A DNA stretch of 36,939 nt, from positions 1 to 36,939 of IMG/VR virus record IMGVR_UViG_3300042899_000076. One strand, given 5' to 3'. Positions within the stretch are counted from its first letter, which is position 1. Each line of letters opens with the position of its first letter. Origin of the DNA: a virus. The translations under genes were made by a program, and so were the position numbers. The notes under the pieces are model-generated. The model saw nothing but the letters and a program-made list of their open reading frames with translations, was not told the origin of the DNA and searched no databases. Positions 1 through 6,507 of the stretch are shown here, one piece after another.

Positions 1-216
1 GAATCAAAATAAGAGGGGTCCTGATTAATGTCAACGACCTTCCCCCCTGAAGTAATTCCCCGCGCTCAGAGAGGGTAACTAAAACCCCCTGTCCATTCTT
101 TCCGTTCACGCAACAAAAATCTTTTGCAAATAATGCAAAAAATAAATTGCCCTTTCTATTGCTTTTTTTTCGTTTGTTGTTTGGTGGAACCGAATAGTTA
201 ACGTATCTTTATAGTG
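1..216. repeat. Direct terminal repeat, left copy
   Basis: Identical to 36724-36939 except at one position (C at 89, T at 36812). It holds no credible gene. It carries a G/C-run-rich left half, an A/T-rich centre and a Bacteroidetes-type promoter at its right end. It may be a true packaged terminal repeat, or the overlap of a circular or permuted genome. The mismatch argues against a pure assembler k-mer overlap, which would be identical. The unique genome length is 36,723 bp. Confidence 0.9.
180..211 (+). promoter_or_regulatory. Candidate early promoter (Bacteroidetes sigma-A type)
   Basis: TTTG at 180-183 lies 20 bases before TATCTTTA at 204-211, close to the Bacteroidetes -33 TTTG / -7 TAnnTTTG pattern (last base A instead of G). 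Transcription would begin near 217 and reach the first plus-strand gene at 283 after a leader of about 65 bases. The same promoter is present in the right repeat at 36903-36934. Inferred to start the early plus-strand unit. Confidence 0.6.
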
Positions 217-282
217 TTGAAAGGGGCGAGGGTTACAACTCAAACCAATTAACACAAAGTAGAAACCAAAAAAACAAAGAAT

Positions 283-489
283 ATGACACACTCAATGATT
301 GATGAACTAAGGGACGCAATAAGCGCGGAGTCTAATAAAGATATTAGCGCACGTATTGAATACCTAGCGAACGAATTAAACCAATTGTACCAAACTATGC
401 CAAGTAGTGAGTCTCAGTATGCGATTGGGGACGTAATGAACCTTTTAGAATTTTTTCAAGATAACTTTAATCAATTAACAAACAAATAA
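283..489 (+). CDS. Hypothetical early protein, 68 aa
   Basis: First gene of the rightward unit. The ATG at 283 follows an A-rich leader containing AAACCAA (263-269), the start context that recurs in this genome. The product is small, acidic and appears mostly helical, with no cysteines and no recognisable motif. It lies 11 bases before the next gene, so the two are probably co-transcribed from the promoter at 180-211. Being first behind the strongest-looking early promoter suggests a host-takeover role, but that is positional inference only. Confidence 0.7.
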   Translation: MTHSMIDELRDAISAESNKDISARIEYLANELNQLYQTMPSSESQYAIGDVMNLLEFFQDNFNQLTNK

Positions 490-500
490 AAATAGAAATT

Positions 501-767
501 ATGATAACGATTTACCAAATAAATACTAAGGGCGTAAAGGTTCCTAAATTAGTGGCTTCCGACCTTACAAAGGGACTCAATATGCTATACGTAGGGCTAA
601 ATAAGCAAGACAATATAGGCAAAAGGTTCCTAACTTTAGCCAAAGGGCGTCCCGTCTTTATTGAGGGGATGAACAAAAGCGGGTACCTACAGCATCAAAA
701 TATAGTGCCTGCAAATTGGACGCAATCGCAAATGCTCGAAGCAATTTCATACCTTTTGAGCAAGTGA
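501..767 (+). CDS. Hypothetical early protein, 88 aa
   Basis: The ATG at 501 sits behind the A-rich leader AAAATAGAAATT. The predicted protein starts with a beta-like segment (MITIYQINTKG) and ends in an amphipathic helix (SQMLEAISYLLSK). No family was recognised. The stop codon overlaps a GTG start for the next gene (GTGA, 764-767), an arrangement typical of translational coupling. Confidence 0.7.
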   Translation: MITIYQINTKGVKVPKLVASDLTKGLNMLYVGLNKQDNIGKRFLTLAKGRPVFIEGMNKSGYLQHQNIVPANWTQSQMLEAISYLLSK

Positions 768-991
768 GCCCTTCGGACTATTATATTAGACCCGAGGGAA
801 CAAAGGGCAAAAATACGCGCGAAGCACTAACGAGTGCAAAGGTACGTAAAAGCCAAGCGCGTAAAAATGCTGCAGTAATGCGGGCTTCAATTGTAGACGC
901 CGCGCATAGTTCCAAACTAGACAAACGTATGAGCAATAAAGCGCAAAAGTTAGCGAAGCGCGAAGCAAAGCGGGCGGGCCTAGTGTACTAA
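764..991 (+). CDS. Highly basic small protein, 75 aa
   Basis: The likely start is GTG at 764, overlapping the upstream stop by four bases. A TTG at 716 would give 91 aa but requires a long overlap. The protein is strongly basic, with many Lys/Arg/Ala residues in its C-terminal two thirds (for example NKAQKLAKREAKRAG), as expected for a nucleic-acid-binding peptide. The coding sequence is rich in GCGAAGC-type repeats and is more GC-rich than its neighbours. It closes the first early operon, since a terminator hairpin follows at 1098-1135. Function unknown. Confidence 0.6.
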   Translation: MSPSDYYIRPEGTKGKNTREALTSAKVRKSQARKNAAVMRASIVDAAHSSKLDKRMSNKAQKLAKREAKRAGLVY

Positions 992-1097
992 ATTTCGCAA
1001 AGCGAAGCCGCGGCCCTAGGTCGCAAAATTGAGAGCCACAATTAAAACGGCAATAAGTAGAGGGAATAGGTATGCCCAATTCCCAACACTTAAAACA

Positions 1098-1135
1098 AAG
1101 GAAGAGGTATGCCCTATTGGGTATGCCTTTTCTTT
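1098..1135 (+). terminator. Rho-independent terminator after the first early operon
   Basis: GGTATGCCC (1106-1114), loop TATT and GGGTATGCC (1119-1127) form a 9-bp stem if two G-U pairs are allowed. TTTTCTTT follows at 1128-1135. The purine-rich AAAGGAAGA upstream can pair with this pyrimidine tract and lengthen the stem. A third GGTATGCCC copy lies at about 1070, so the element may have arisen partly by direct duplication. Confidence 0.65.
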
Positions 1136-1163
1136 ATTATTAATACTTTAAAAAATTCAATTT

Positions 1164-1349
1164 ATGATTTCACTGGAGAATAATATGCGGAACTTTGCAG
1201 CTTTAAGCGCGAGGATTCCGAAATACCTGCAAGAAAAAGAATTTGCCTTTGGCGAAATATCCTGCAAAATTGAGGATCCGGCCTACATTTATGATGTAGC
1301 GCAAGACCTGGAATACATAGAGAACAGAGCGAACGAACTAAACTATTAA
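1164..1349 (+). CDS. Hypothetical early protein, 61 aa
   Basis: ATG at 1164, 29 bases after the terminator tail, in an A/T-rich context (AAAAAATTCAATTT). The product is predominantly helical (MRNFAALSARIPKYLQEKEF) and acidic at its C-terminus, without a recognised domain. No promoter matching the Bacteroidetes consensus was found between the terminator and this start. Expression may therefore come from read-through or an unrecognised promoter. Confidence 0.65.
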   Translation: MISLENNMRNFAALSARIPKYLQEKEFAFGEISCKIEDPAYIYDVAQDLEYIENRANELNY

Positions 1350-1361
1350 AATATAGAAATT

Positions 1362-1469
1362 ATGCACATACTACAGTTATTTATGCTAATCGCCGCAGTT
1401 ATACTGGTGCCCTTAGTAATATCCCAAGGAATACAAACCTTTAAAGAACTTTTCAAAGATGCGAAGTAA
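1362..1469 (+). CDS. Small single-span membrane protein, 35 aa
   Basis: ATG at 1362 behind AATATAGAAATT, stop at 1467-1469. Residues 3-22 (LQLFMLIAAVILVPLVIS and neighbours) form one hydrophobic segment. A short charged C-terminal tail (FKELFKDAK) follows, presumably cytoplasmic. Its 3' end overlaps the next gene by 11 bases, which supports it being a translated gene. Function unknown; its early-region position argues against a holin role. Confidence 0.55.
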   Translation: MHILQLFMLIAAVILVPLVISQGIQTFKELFKDAK

Positions 1470-1647
1470 ACGATCCCTAGAACTTTACAGCTTTTCGATT
1501 AAGCGAACCGGAGCAGACTATCAGCTAGTTAGTCGTCGTTGGTGCAAATATCCCGAGAGGACTAAAGAGTACGCGCATATTTTAGATATGCTGCACAATG
1601 ACCAAGTCGAGTCCATCCGTTGGTCCCTGGCAACCCCTAGATTTTAA
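1459..1647 (+). CDS. Hypothetical early protein, 62 aa
   Basis: The ATG at 1459 lies inside the end of the 35-aa membrane protein gene (11-base overlap). The product is basic, with aromatic and charged residues (SRRWCKYPERTKEYAHIL) and a C-terminal beta-like segment. It resembles the many short uncharacterised phage proteins that display a host-modified query or repeat of alternating beta/alpha structure, but no family can be named. Confidence 0.6.
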   Translation: MRSKRSLELYSFSIKRTGADYQLVSRRWCKYPERTKEYAHILDMLHNDQVESIRWSLATPRF

Positions 1648-1667
1648 CCATTAACAAAAACCAAATT

Positions 1668-1964
1668 ATGAGCAAATTAACACAACAATCAGTAAACGCA
1701 TTCTTGATGAATAAAAAATTCAAGAAGGGCAATATGCAGGTAGAGGTATTAGCGCACAAATCAATACTGAAACTGCACGGCAACCATATAGCCTATAAGT
1801 ATAATAACCCAGAGGGAACTATCGAGGTGCAAAATTGTGGATGGTTCACCCGAACTACAAAGGAGCGACTCAATGCAATCCCAGGAGTTAGTGTAAACCA
1901 AAAGAACTTTTATTGGTACCTAAACGGTGAGCGATGGGCCGGGAATTTAGTAGAAGTAAAATAA
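1668..1964 (+). CDS. Conserved phage protein with HGNxIA and TTKERLNAI motifs, 98 aa
   Basis: ATG at 1668 behind AAACCAA (1658-1664). The pattern LHGNHIAY (residues 36-43), then GWFTRTTKERLNAIPG, then an aromatic YWYLNGERW segment, matches a small uncharacterised protein that I recognise from many tailed phages of Bacteroidetes and cyanobacteria. Its biochemical role is not known to me. Size and motif order look complete. It lies in a run of closely packed early genes and is followed after 14 bases by the next gene. Confidence 0.75.
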   Translation: MSKLTQQSVNAFLMNKKFKKGNMQVEVLAHKSILKLHGNHIAYKYNNPEGTIEVQNCGWFTRTTKERLNAIPGVSVNQKNFYWYLNGERWAGNLVEVK

Positions 1965-1978
1965 CAAAAACCAAAATT

Positions 1979-2287
1979 ATGCAATTTAATCAATATGCTT
2001 TTGTCCTCGAGCTGAAGGAGGAAATAGAAAACAAAATCGATAGTGGAGAAATTACAAGGTCTGAAGAGATTCAGGAGTTTGTTCACCAAGAGGTGGAAAC
2101 TGCCTGTATTTATTACTCCGAATGCTTCGATATTATTAAGGCACTAAGCTTTACCGACTTCAATAATTCCTCTTTTGAAATTACTAATGTGACTGAGGCA
2201 GCTTGGTGCGCCCTTTGGGAATTACTAGAGCGAGAGTTAGCCTGGAATGACCTTGAGGAAAGAATAAACCTTAAAGAAAATGAATAA
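1979..2287 (+). CDS. Hypothetical acidic protein, 102 aa
   Basis: The ATG at 1979 is preferred over an in-frame ATG at 1934 because it is preceded by AAACCAA (1968-1974) and avoids overlap with the upstream gene. The protein is helical and acidic, with a CIYYSECFDIIKAL segment in the middle and a Trp-rich C-terminal part (AAWCALWELLERELAWNDLEE). No family was identified. It overlaps the next gene by eight bases. Confidence 0.65.
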   Translation: MQFNQYAFVLELKEEIENKIDSGEITRSEEIQEFVHQEVETACIYYSECFDIIKALSFTDFNNSSFEITNVTEAAWCALWELLERELAWNDLEERINLKENE

Positions 2288-2510
2288 TCCAATCTTTGAA
2301 TCAAAGTACTGCAAACTTATAGAGTCCGAGACACCCTCGGGCTCTTTGTATTATGCAATACATTACGACTATTCCGAACTCAATCAAGAGGCTTTTATTA
2401 ACCTAATAGAACTTACATTACCTGATGGCTCGGTAATTCCTTTACCTGCCAACAAATACCAAGACTTATACCAAGCAGAAGAAGAAAACCTAACAAAAAA
2501 CTTAATATAA
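2280..2510 (+). CDS. Hypothetical acidic protein, 76 aa
   Basis: ATG at 2280 within the end of the preceding gene; its own stop shares one base with the next start (TAATG at 2508-2512). The product is acidic and seems to alternate strands and helices (CKLIESETPSGSLYYAIHYD). No motif was recognised. The tight overlap on both sides supports co-translation within the early cluster. Confidence 0.65.
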   Translation: MNNPIFESKYCKLIESETPSGSLYYAIHYDYSELNQEAFINLIELTLPDGSVIPLPANKYQDLYQAEEENLTKNLI

Positions 2511-2788
2511 TGGAGACTCGAAAATATATCTTATCAAACCTAATCGATCAAATCGTAAAGAAGGGAGTATTCTTTGGTGCTGTCTATCAAAAGAAAGATG
2601 GAGAAATTACCAAGGTGAACGCTAGGTTCGGGGTAACCCGACATCTTAAGGGCGGGAAGCGAACGGTGCCAGGCTCTATGTATGTAGTGTGGGATTCAAA
2701 CCGCAAACGCTACACAGCACTTGATCCCGAGCGTATTCAATCTATAACTTATCAAGGACTTACCTATGGAATTACTGACCCAGAATAG
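2510..2788 (+). CDS. SH3-beta-barrel-fold-like phage protein, 92 aa
   Basis: ATG at 2510 overlaps the upstream stop by one base. The core FGAVYQKKDGEITKVNARFG, followed by VTRHLKGG, then a VVWDSNRKRYTALDPERIQSI stretch, follows the pattern (KDG, R-x-GV-x-x-HLKGG, hydrophobic-x-D, Y-x-x-I/L-D) of a small family in Bacteroides phages and conjugative elements. That family is commonly described as an SH3 beta-barrel fold protein. The role in the phage cycle is unknown. It overlaps the following GP88-like gene by 23 bases. Confidence 0.65.
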   Translation: METRKYILSNLIDQIVKKGVFFGAVYQKKDGEITKVNARFGVTRHLKGGKRTVPGSMYVVWDSNRKRYTALDPERIQSITYQGLTYGITDPE

Positions 2789-3371
2789 CAAACTAAAAAA
2801 GACCTCTAAAGAATTAGGGGTTCGGGTATTCAACTTCGGAATACCTGCGTACAAATCCAAGACCGGTAAACTTACTTGCCCCTTTGCGAAGGACTGCATT
2901 AAGTACTGCTATGCACAGAAGGGTGCATATATCTGGGGTAACGTATCACCTGCCTTTGAGCAGCGATATGAAGCTACCAAGAAAGACGACTTCATAGAAG
3001 TTATGGGAGCCGACATCCGTAAAAAGAAAGTTGACTTCTTACGCATCCACGATAGTGGAGACTACTACTCACCCGCTTACCTAAAGAAGTGGCTGCAAAT
3101 CGCAGAAAACAACCCTCAAACGAAGTTCTATTCTTACACCAAGAGTGTTCCATTATTCGAGGGTATAACTTTACCGGATAACTTTGATATAATTTTCTCT
3201 CAAGGTAGTACGGTAGATGGTATGATCAACCCAGATAAGATGCGACACAGCAAGATATTCAAGAGTGCTGACGAGCTAATTATCGCAGGGTATGTAGACG
3301 CTAGTAAGATAGACCTTTATGCTACCAAGTGGTTCAGCAAGAACCATAAAGTTGGCCTTATATTTCACTAA
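2766..3371 (+). CDS. GP88-like protein, 201 aa
   Basis: The opening TQNSKLKKTSKELGVRVFNF, a GIPAY segment and a cysteine cluster (residues 38, 44 and 48; TCPFAKDCIKYCYAQKGAY) match the phage GP88 family, named from a mycobacteriophage gene and widespread in phages and plasmids. A later conserved-looking block is FLRIHDSGDYYS. Three clustered cysteines could bind a metal or an iron-sulfur cluster, but the family's activity is not established as far as I know. ATG at 2766 overlaps the preceding gene by 23 bases. Length is plausible for a short member. Confidence 0.75.
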   Translation: MELLTQNSKLKKTSKELGVRVFNFGIPAYKSKTGKLTCPFAKDCIKYCYAQKGAYIWGNVSPAFEQRYEATKKDDFIEVMGADIRKKKVDFLRIHDSGDYYSPAYLKKWLQIAENNPQTKFYSYTKSVPLFEGITLPDNFDIIFSQGSTVDGMINPDKMRHSKIFKSADELIIAGYVDASKIDLYATKWFSKNHKVGLIFH

Positions 3372-3384
3372 AATAAATAAAAAT

Positions 3385-3618
3385 ATGGAACACTTCACAA
3401 TATCGAAAGACGTAAAACATACAGTTTATTATCGATACCACTACCTCGTAGAGGCTGAGACAAAAGAAGAGGCAATCAACAAATTTAAGGAAGATGAGGA
3501 GCTCGAGTGCGAAAGTTATTTGACCGAGCAAGAACTCCTATGGGATACAGTCGAAGAGGCTATGGATCCGGAAAGTCCTCCATACTTAGAGATTGACGGA
3601 GACTATTTTGAAATCTAA
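3385..3618 (+). CDS. Hypothetical acidic protein, 77 aa
   Basis: The ATG at 3385 follows the A-rich spacer AAAATAAATAAAAAT, so it is preferred over an earlier in-frame codon at 3319 inside the upstream gene. The N-terminal half reads as strand-strand-helix (YRYHYLVEAETKEEAINKF). The 57-aa protein at 4017 has the same pattern, so the two may share a small fold. The C-terminus is very acidic. Function unknown. Confidence 0.65.
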   Translation: MEHFTISKDVKHTVYYRYHYLVEAETKEEAINKFKEDEELECESYLTEQELLWDTVEEAMDPESPPYLEIDGDYFEI

Positions 3619-3648
3619 AAAACACAAACTATAAAAGATAAAAACCAA

Positions 3649-3774
3649 ATGACTACATCCGAAAAATTAGAAAGCAGTTGCTGTGGTGCTAACCTACTTC
3701 AATACGAAGATGGCTGGGGTATCTGCGCTGACTGCAAAGAGTGGGCAGAAGATATGCCTGAAGTTTCTGAATAA
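3649..3774 (+). CDS. Zinc-ribbon-like micro-protein, 41 aa
   Basis: ATG at 3649, directly abutting AAACCAA (3642-3648), with stop at 3772-3774. Cysteine pairs CCGA (residues 10-11) and ICADC (27-30) flank a short turn, as in minimal zinc ribbons. The rest is acidic (EWAEDMPEVSE). Possible roles include RNA polymerase or nucleic-acid binding, but this is inference from the metal-ligand pattern alone. It is conserved in arrangement with its neighbours, with a 15-base gap to the next gene. Confidence 0.6.
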   Translation: MTTSEKLESSCCGANLLQYEDGWGICADCKEWAEDMPEVSE

Positions 3775-3789
3775 CCTAAAAAAAAATAA

Positions 3790-4014
3790 ATGAAAAATAA
3801 AATGTATATGGTTCACCAAACCTCTGGGTTGTGTGACTACAATTCTCATTGGCTGTTCGCCACAAGAGAAGATGCTGTGTGGTTTTGGAATGCTCTGTAT
3901 AAAGAACACTCCACAACTTATATGGAACGAGTCCTCTTTGAGGATTTGAACAATCAGGAATACTATTATGAAGATGACGAGACTAACGTAAAACTTTACA
4001 TAACCGAACACTAA
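3790..4014 (+). CDS. Hypothetical protein rich in aromatic and acidic residues, 74 aa
   Basis: ATG at 3790 behind an A-run (CCTAAAAAAAAATAA). Contains SHWLFATREDAVWFWNALYK, which looks like a helix with several tryptophans, and an acidic EYYYEDDETN segment. This is the kind of small acidic protein that often mimics DNA or binds host enzymes, but nothing in the sequence identifies a partner. Closely followed by the next gene. Confidence 0.6.
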   Translation: MKNKMYMVHQTSGLCDYNSHWLFATREDAVWFWNALYKEHSTTYMERVLFEDLNNQEYYYEDDETNVKLYITEH

Positions 4015-4016
4015 CT

Positions 4017-4190
4017 ATGAAAACCTACCAATTTATTTTAACAATAACCAACTCAACCGTTATAGAAGTTCAAGCAGAAAACATTGAGTCTGCGATTGAC
4101 ATAGCAAATACTGAAGCGTTTCAAACGGACGCAGTAAAGAGTTTGTGTAATCCTTCTGACGTAGAATGCTCACTTGATTTATTATCTTAA
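4017..4190 (+). CDS. Hypothetical protein, 57 aa
   Basis: ATG at 4017, two bases after the upstream stop; stop at 4188-4190. The pattern of a beta hairpin followed by TVIEVQAENIESAIDIAN echoes VEAETKEEAINKF in the 77-aa protein at 3385, suggesting the same small alpha/beta fold. The two cysteines near the C-terminus are isolated. No known family. Confidence 0.6.
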   Translation: MKTYQFILTITNSTVIEVQAENIESAIDIANTEAFQTDAVKSLCNPSDVECSLDLLS

Positions 4191-4200
4191 AATTAAGAAT

Positions 4201-4464
4201 ATGAAATTCTACAAACTAAAACAACTGCAATACGGCTACGGCTACGACAAACTTCAAGACTATATCGATACGGGTATGGCTTGGAAGATGGAGGGGGCTA
4301 TTGGTCGCGCTGCTATGGATGCACTAAGGTCAGGAGCCTGTATGCTTTCTACCTCAAGCCGTAAGAATTATTACGGAACTACTGTACCTTCACGCTATCA
4401 GGTAGAAGCAGGTACAACTGGGAGCTATAAGAACTCCGTACGCTTTTATTCAAACTTAATCTAA
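4201..4464 (+). CDS. Hypothetical protein, 87 aa
   Basis: The ATG at 4201, behind AAAATTAAGAAT, is chosen over an in-frame codon at 4174 that would overlap the previous gene. The N-terminus contains QYGYGYDKLQDYIDTG, followed by an Ala/Gly-rich helix (AIGRAAMDALRSGACML) and a Tyr/Ser/Thr-rich tail. No motif was recognised. It precedes the Api92-like gene by 21 bases. Confidence 0.65.
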   Translation: MKFYKLKQLQYGYGYDKLQDYIDTGMAWKMEGAIGRAAMDALRSGACMLSTSSRKNYYGTTVPSRYQVEAGTTGSYKNSVRFYSNLI

Positions 4465-4485
4465 TCAACTTAAAACCAAATTATT

Positions 4486-5163
4486 ATGCCTAACTATTGC
4501 GACAACACACTACGAGTACACGCCAAAGGTGATGTGCTAAAACTTGCAAAGAGTCTACTATTTAAGGATTCCGAGGCCAAGGAAAGTAACTTCAGCTTCG
4601 CCTGTGCTAAACCTATGCCGGGGGAGCTTCGTCATACAAACTGCCCCAATAGTGTTATATCTGAGCAGGAGTACGCACAGCGAGTAAAAGACGGAACAAC
4701 CACTGAAAGTCGAGGTGGTTTGTTTACTTCCTACTACAACACAGAAGTACAGCTCGAAAACTTTCGTACAAAGTATGGAGTAACGAATTGGTACGACTGG
4801 GCCGTGCGTAATTGGGGAACGAAGTGGGATGCTGATTGCTATTCTATTATAGAAGAAGACAAGAGTATTACTGTGCACTTTACTACAGCTTGGAGTCCGC
4901 CGACTGAGTGGCTTGAAACCTTTTGCGGTAAGTTTCACAACGAAGCGATTACGATTGAGCTCGAGTATTCTGAAGAGGGTATGGGATTCGCCGGTCGATA
5001 CACCTTCTGTGATGGTGAGATTGACCACGTTGATGGCGATATTATGATGGTTTGTGAGCTCGATGATCAACAGGTAACCTACAATTCTGAGCTCGAGTGT
5101 TGGACAAACGACGAAGGAGATATTGTAGATGACGACTATGTGGTTAGCCGAGTTGTATTCTAA
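4486..5163 (+). CDS. Api92-like protein, 225 aa
   Basis: ATG at 4486 behind AAACCAA (4473-4479). Starts MPNYCDNTLRV and later has WAVRNWGTKWDA (about residues 106-117) and HFTTAWSPPTEWLETF. This combination is typical of the Api92-like / DUF1281-type family with a ferredoxin-like fold found in phages and plasmids. The C-terminal 60 residues are extremely acidic (NDEGDIVDDDYVV). Function in the family is unknown to me. A Bacteroidetes-type promoter straddles its stop codon (5153-5181) and probably starts a new transcript for the next genes. Confidence 0.7.
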   Translation: MPNYCDNTLRVHAKGDVLKLAKSLLFKDSEAKESNFSFACAKPMPGELRHTNCPNSVISEQEYAQRVKDGTTTESRGGLFTSYYNTEVQLENFRTKYGVTNWYDWAVRNWGTKWDADCYSIIEEDKSITVHFTTAWSPPTEWLETFCGKFHNEAITIELEYSEEGMGFAGRYTFCDGEIDHVDGDIMMVCELDDQQVTYNSELECWTNDEGDIVDDDYVVSRVVF

Positions 5164-5181
5164 CAAATACCTTTAGCTTTG
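5153..5181 (+). promoter_or_regulatory. Candidate Bacteroidetes promoter before the 60-aa gene
   Basis: TTG (5153-5155), 18-base spacer and TAGCTTTG (5174-5181), a perfect TAnnTTTG -7 element. The start codon of the following gene is 25 bases further on (5207). The upstream half lies in the end of the Api92-like gene. Confidence 0.6.
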
Positions 5182-5206
5182 AATTAATTATTTAACTTAC
5201 CTTAAA

Positions 5207-5389
5207 ATGATAATAAGAATAACAGATGAAAAACTCTTTGAAAAACTACAGTGTGAAGTTACTTTCCCTAGCGAAGGGACTATTCAGATCGATTACTCAG
5301 ACGGTATCCGGAGAGAAAGATTGGTTGCTGTAGGTAACCATCGAGAGGATGACTTCCTTAACACCTTCGGGTTCAAGATTATAGCATAA
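5207..5389 (+). CDS. Hypothetical protein, 60 aa
   Basis: ATG at 5207, 25 bases after a perfect -7 element, in an AAAATG context. The short, probably beta-rich product (LQCEVTFPSEGTIQIDYSDG) shows no recognised domain. Its stop overlaps the next start by one base (TAATGG), indicating coupled translation with the coiled-coil gene downstream. Confidence 0.6.
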   Translation: MIIRITDEKLFEKLQCEVTFPSEGTIQIDYSDGIRRERLVAVGNHREDDFLNTFGFKIIA

Positions 5390-5736
5390 TGGATTTATCT
5401 ATAAACAAAATTGCTTACACCCAGGATGAGAGTGTTCTCCTACATTTATTGCAGGAGTTTACCTCCTTCGGGCTAGAGTTCACAAAGGATGATGAGAAGT
5501 ATAAACGATTTATCAGACTCGTTATTGAGTTAGATAAGTTTGTGGCACTGCATCGTACAAGAACCAACGATCTACTTATCTATATGGAGAAGATTGAAAC
5601 TGCTAGGATGGAGTTCTCCAAACTACGCAATAGGAACAAGGACCTAGAGTCTAAGGTCGCAGAACTAGAATCTGCAAACAATAAAATTATAGAAGGGTAT
5701 TTGGAGACCAGCGTAGCTGCCAAAAACCAAAACTAA
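5389..5736 (+). CDS. Coiled-coil protein, 115 aa
   Basis: ATG at 5389 overlaps the previous stop. The C-terminal half (about residues 66-105) has heptad-like spacing of Leu/Ile/Met with charged residues (RNRNKDLESKVAELESANNK), a clear coiled coil. The N-terminal half is a mixed helical region. It ends just before the AT-rich regulatory stretch upstream of the sigma-like gene. Function unknown; coiled coils in such positions can be anti-sigma or scaffold-like partners, but nothing specific supports that here. Confidence 0.6.
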   Translation: MDLSINKIAYTQDESVLLHLLQEFTSFGLEFTKDDEKYKRFIRLVIELDKFVALHRTRTNDLLIYMEKIETARMEFSKLRNRNKDLESKVAELESANNKIIEGYLETSVAAKNQN

Positions 5737-5858
5737 TGGTATCTGTATAATAGATATTATAGTATAAAGGTCTCAATTCTATTATAATAAAAGTTAATTA
5801 TTTTATTATAGTAGTAATTATTTAATATATTAGTATAAAAGTTATAATAACTTCAATT
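5737..5858 (+). promoter_or_regulatory. AT-rich control region upstream of the sigma-like gene
   Basis: About 120 bases with very few G or C. It contains AGTATAAAGGTCTC (5761-5774), nearly repeated at 36708-36720. It also has the palindrome TATTATAATA (5780-5789), found three times in the right-end control region, and a 28-base block (5823-5850) that matches 23 of 28 positions of the minus strand at 36470-36443. No TAnnTTTG element is present. This suggests regulation by something other than the host primary sigma factor. Confidence 0.5.
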
Positions 5859-6464
5859 ATGTTTGAACTTAAGCAAGAGATGATAAGTAGATTTCTTCCA
5901 AAAGATAATAGGTATATCCTGTTCGTCTTAAAAAAGAATCGACGTAACGTCTACAACGAATCCCAGATAGAAGACATCCGCTTCTACACCATAGAGTCCC
6001 TATTCAAAGCCCTCCGCAGGGGGCAGCAGTTTGACTGTGAGGCCCACTTCGTTAACTACCTTAGTGTGGTTATCGACTCAGCCTACAAGCGTATGCTGCA
6101 ACACAATAACGCGAAGAAGAACAACCTTCCGGTAACTAACTTCACTACCATACTTCCTGAGAACCTCTCTGACGGTATCGGTATTGACGACTACCTAGAG
6201 TTTGTTTACGGAGGCACTAGTGCTGACGTAACAGAGTACGATAATACAAACGAACTTATTGTCGAGCTGGCCTACAAGCTGTGCGTAGACAAGAGGTCCG
6301 GTCAACCTAGCGAACTCAAGAGAGCATACTTCGAGGAGATCTACATCAAGGGTAGAGGAGTCAACGAAGTGGCTGAAGAGTATGGCGTAAGCCACCAATC
6401 CGTACAGCAGAAGATGAAAATTCTAATAGAAGATATTAGAAAAGCCCTAAAGGTTGTTGCGTAA
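5859..6464 (+). CDS. Sigma-70-like (ECF-type) transcription factor candidate, 201 aa
   Basis: The C-terminal segment, residues 153-196, with IYIKGRGVNEVAEEYGVSHQ followed by a basic recognition helix, is a typical sigma region 4 helix-turn-helix. The middle part (about 35-85: IEDIRFYTIESLFKALRRGQ, then AHFVNYLSVVIDSAYKRML) fits the helical layout of region 2, though the -10-binding signature is weak. It would direct host RNA polymerase to phage promoters. Upstream lies an AT-rich block sharing motifs with the late control region, suggesting autoregulation and late-gene activation. The alternative is a sigma-like DNA-binding regulator that does not bind polymerase. Confidence 0.6.
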   Translation: MFELKQEMISRFLPKDNRYILFVLKKNRRNVYNESQIEDIRFYTIESLFKALRRGQQFDCEAHFVNYLSVVIDSAYKRMLQHNNAKKNNLPVTNFTTILPENLSDGIGIDDYLEFVYGGTSADVTEYDNTNELIVELAYKLCVDKRSGQPSELKRAYFEEIYIKGRGVNEVAEEYGVSHQSVQQKMKILIEDIRKALKVVA

Positions 6465-6487
6465 TTGGGAATTAATTTATATCTTTG
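6457..6487 (+). promoter_or_regulatory. Candidate Bacteroidetes promoter before the recombination block
   Basis: TTG (6457-6459), 20-base spacer and TATCTTTG (6480-6487), a perfect -7 element. It overlaps the end of the sigma-like gene and lies 20 bases before the 46-aa gene at 6508. This is the best consensus match in the window; it should be read by the host primary sigma factor. Confidence 0.7.
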
Positions 6488-6507
6488 TATCACTAAAACC
6501 AAACAAA

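Larger units (their letters stand above)
1..282. other. Non-coding leader before the early genes
   Basis: There is no supported gene here. A short reading frame on the minus strand at 106-291 has no plausible initiation context and lies over the promoter. The stretch holds the terminal repeat, the promoter at 180-211 and an A-rich leader with AAACCAA at 263-269, just upstream of the first start codon. Confidence 0.7.

Noticed and set aside
106-291. 61-aa open frame on the minus strand across the early promoter
   Set aside because: Low-complexity Phe/Cys-rich translation, poor start context, and overlap with the first early start codon and the terminal repeat.
4558-5166. 202-aa open frame on the minus strand
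   Set aside because: It lies entirely antisense to the well-supported Api92-like gene, has no promoter or A-rich start context, and its protein shows no domain.
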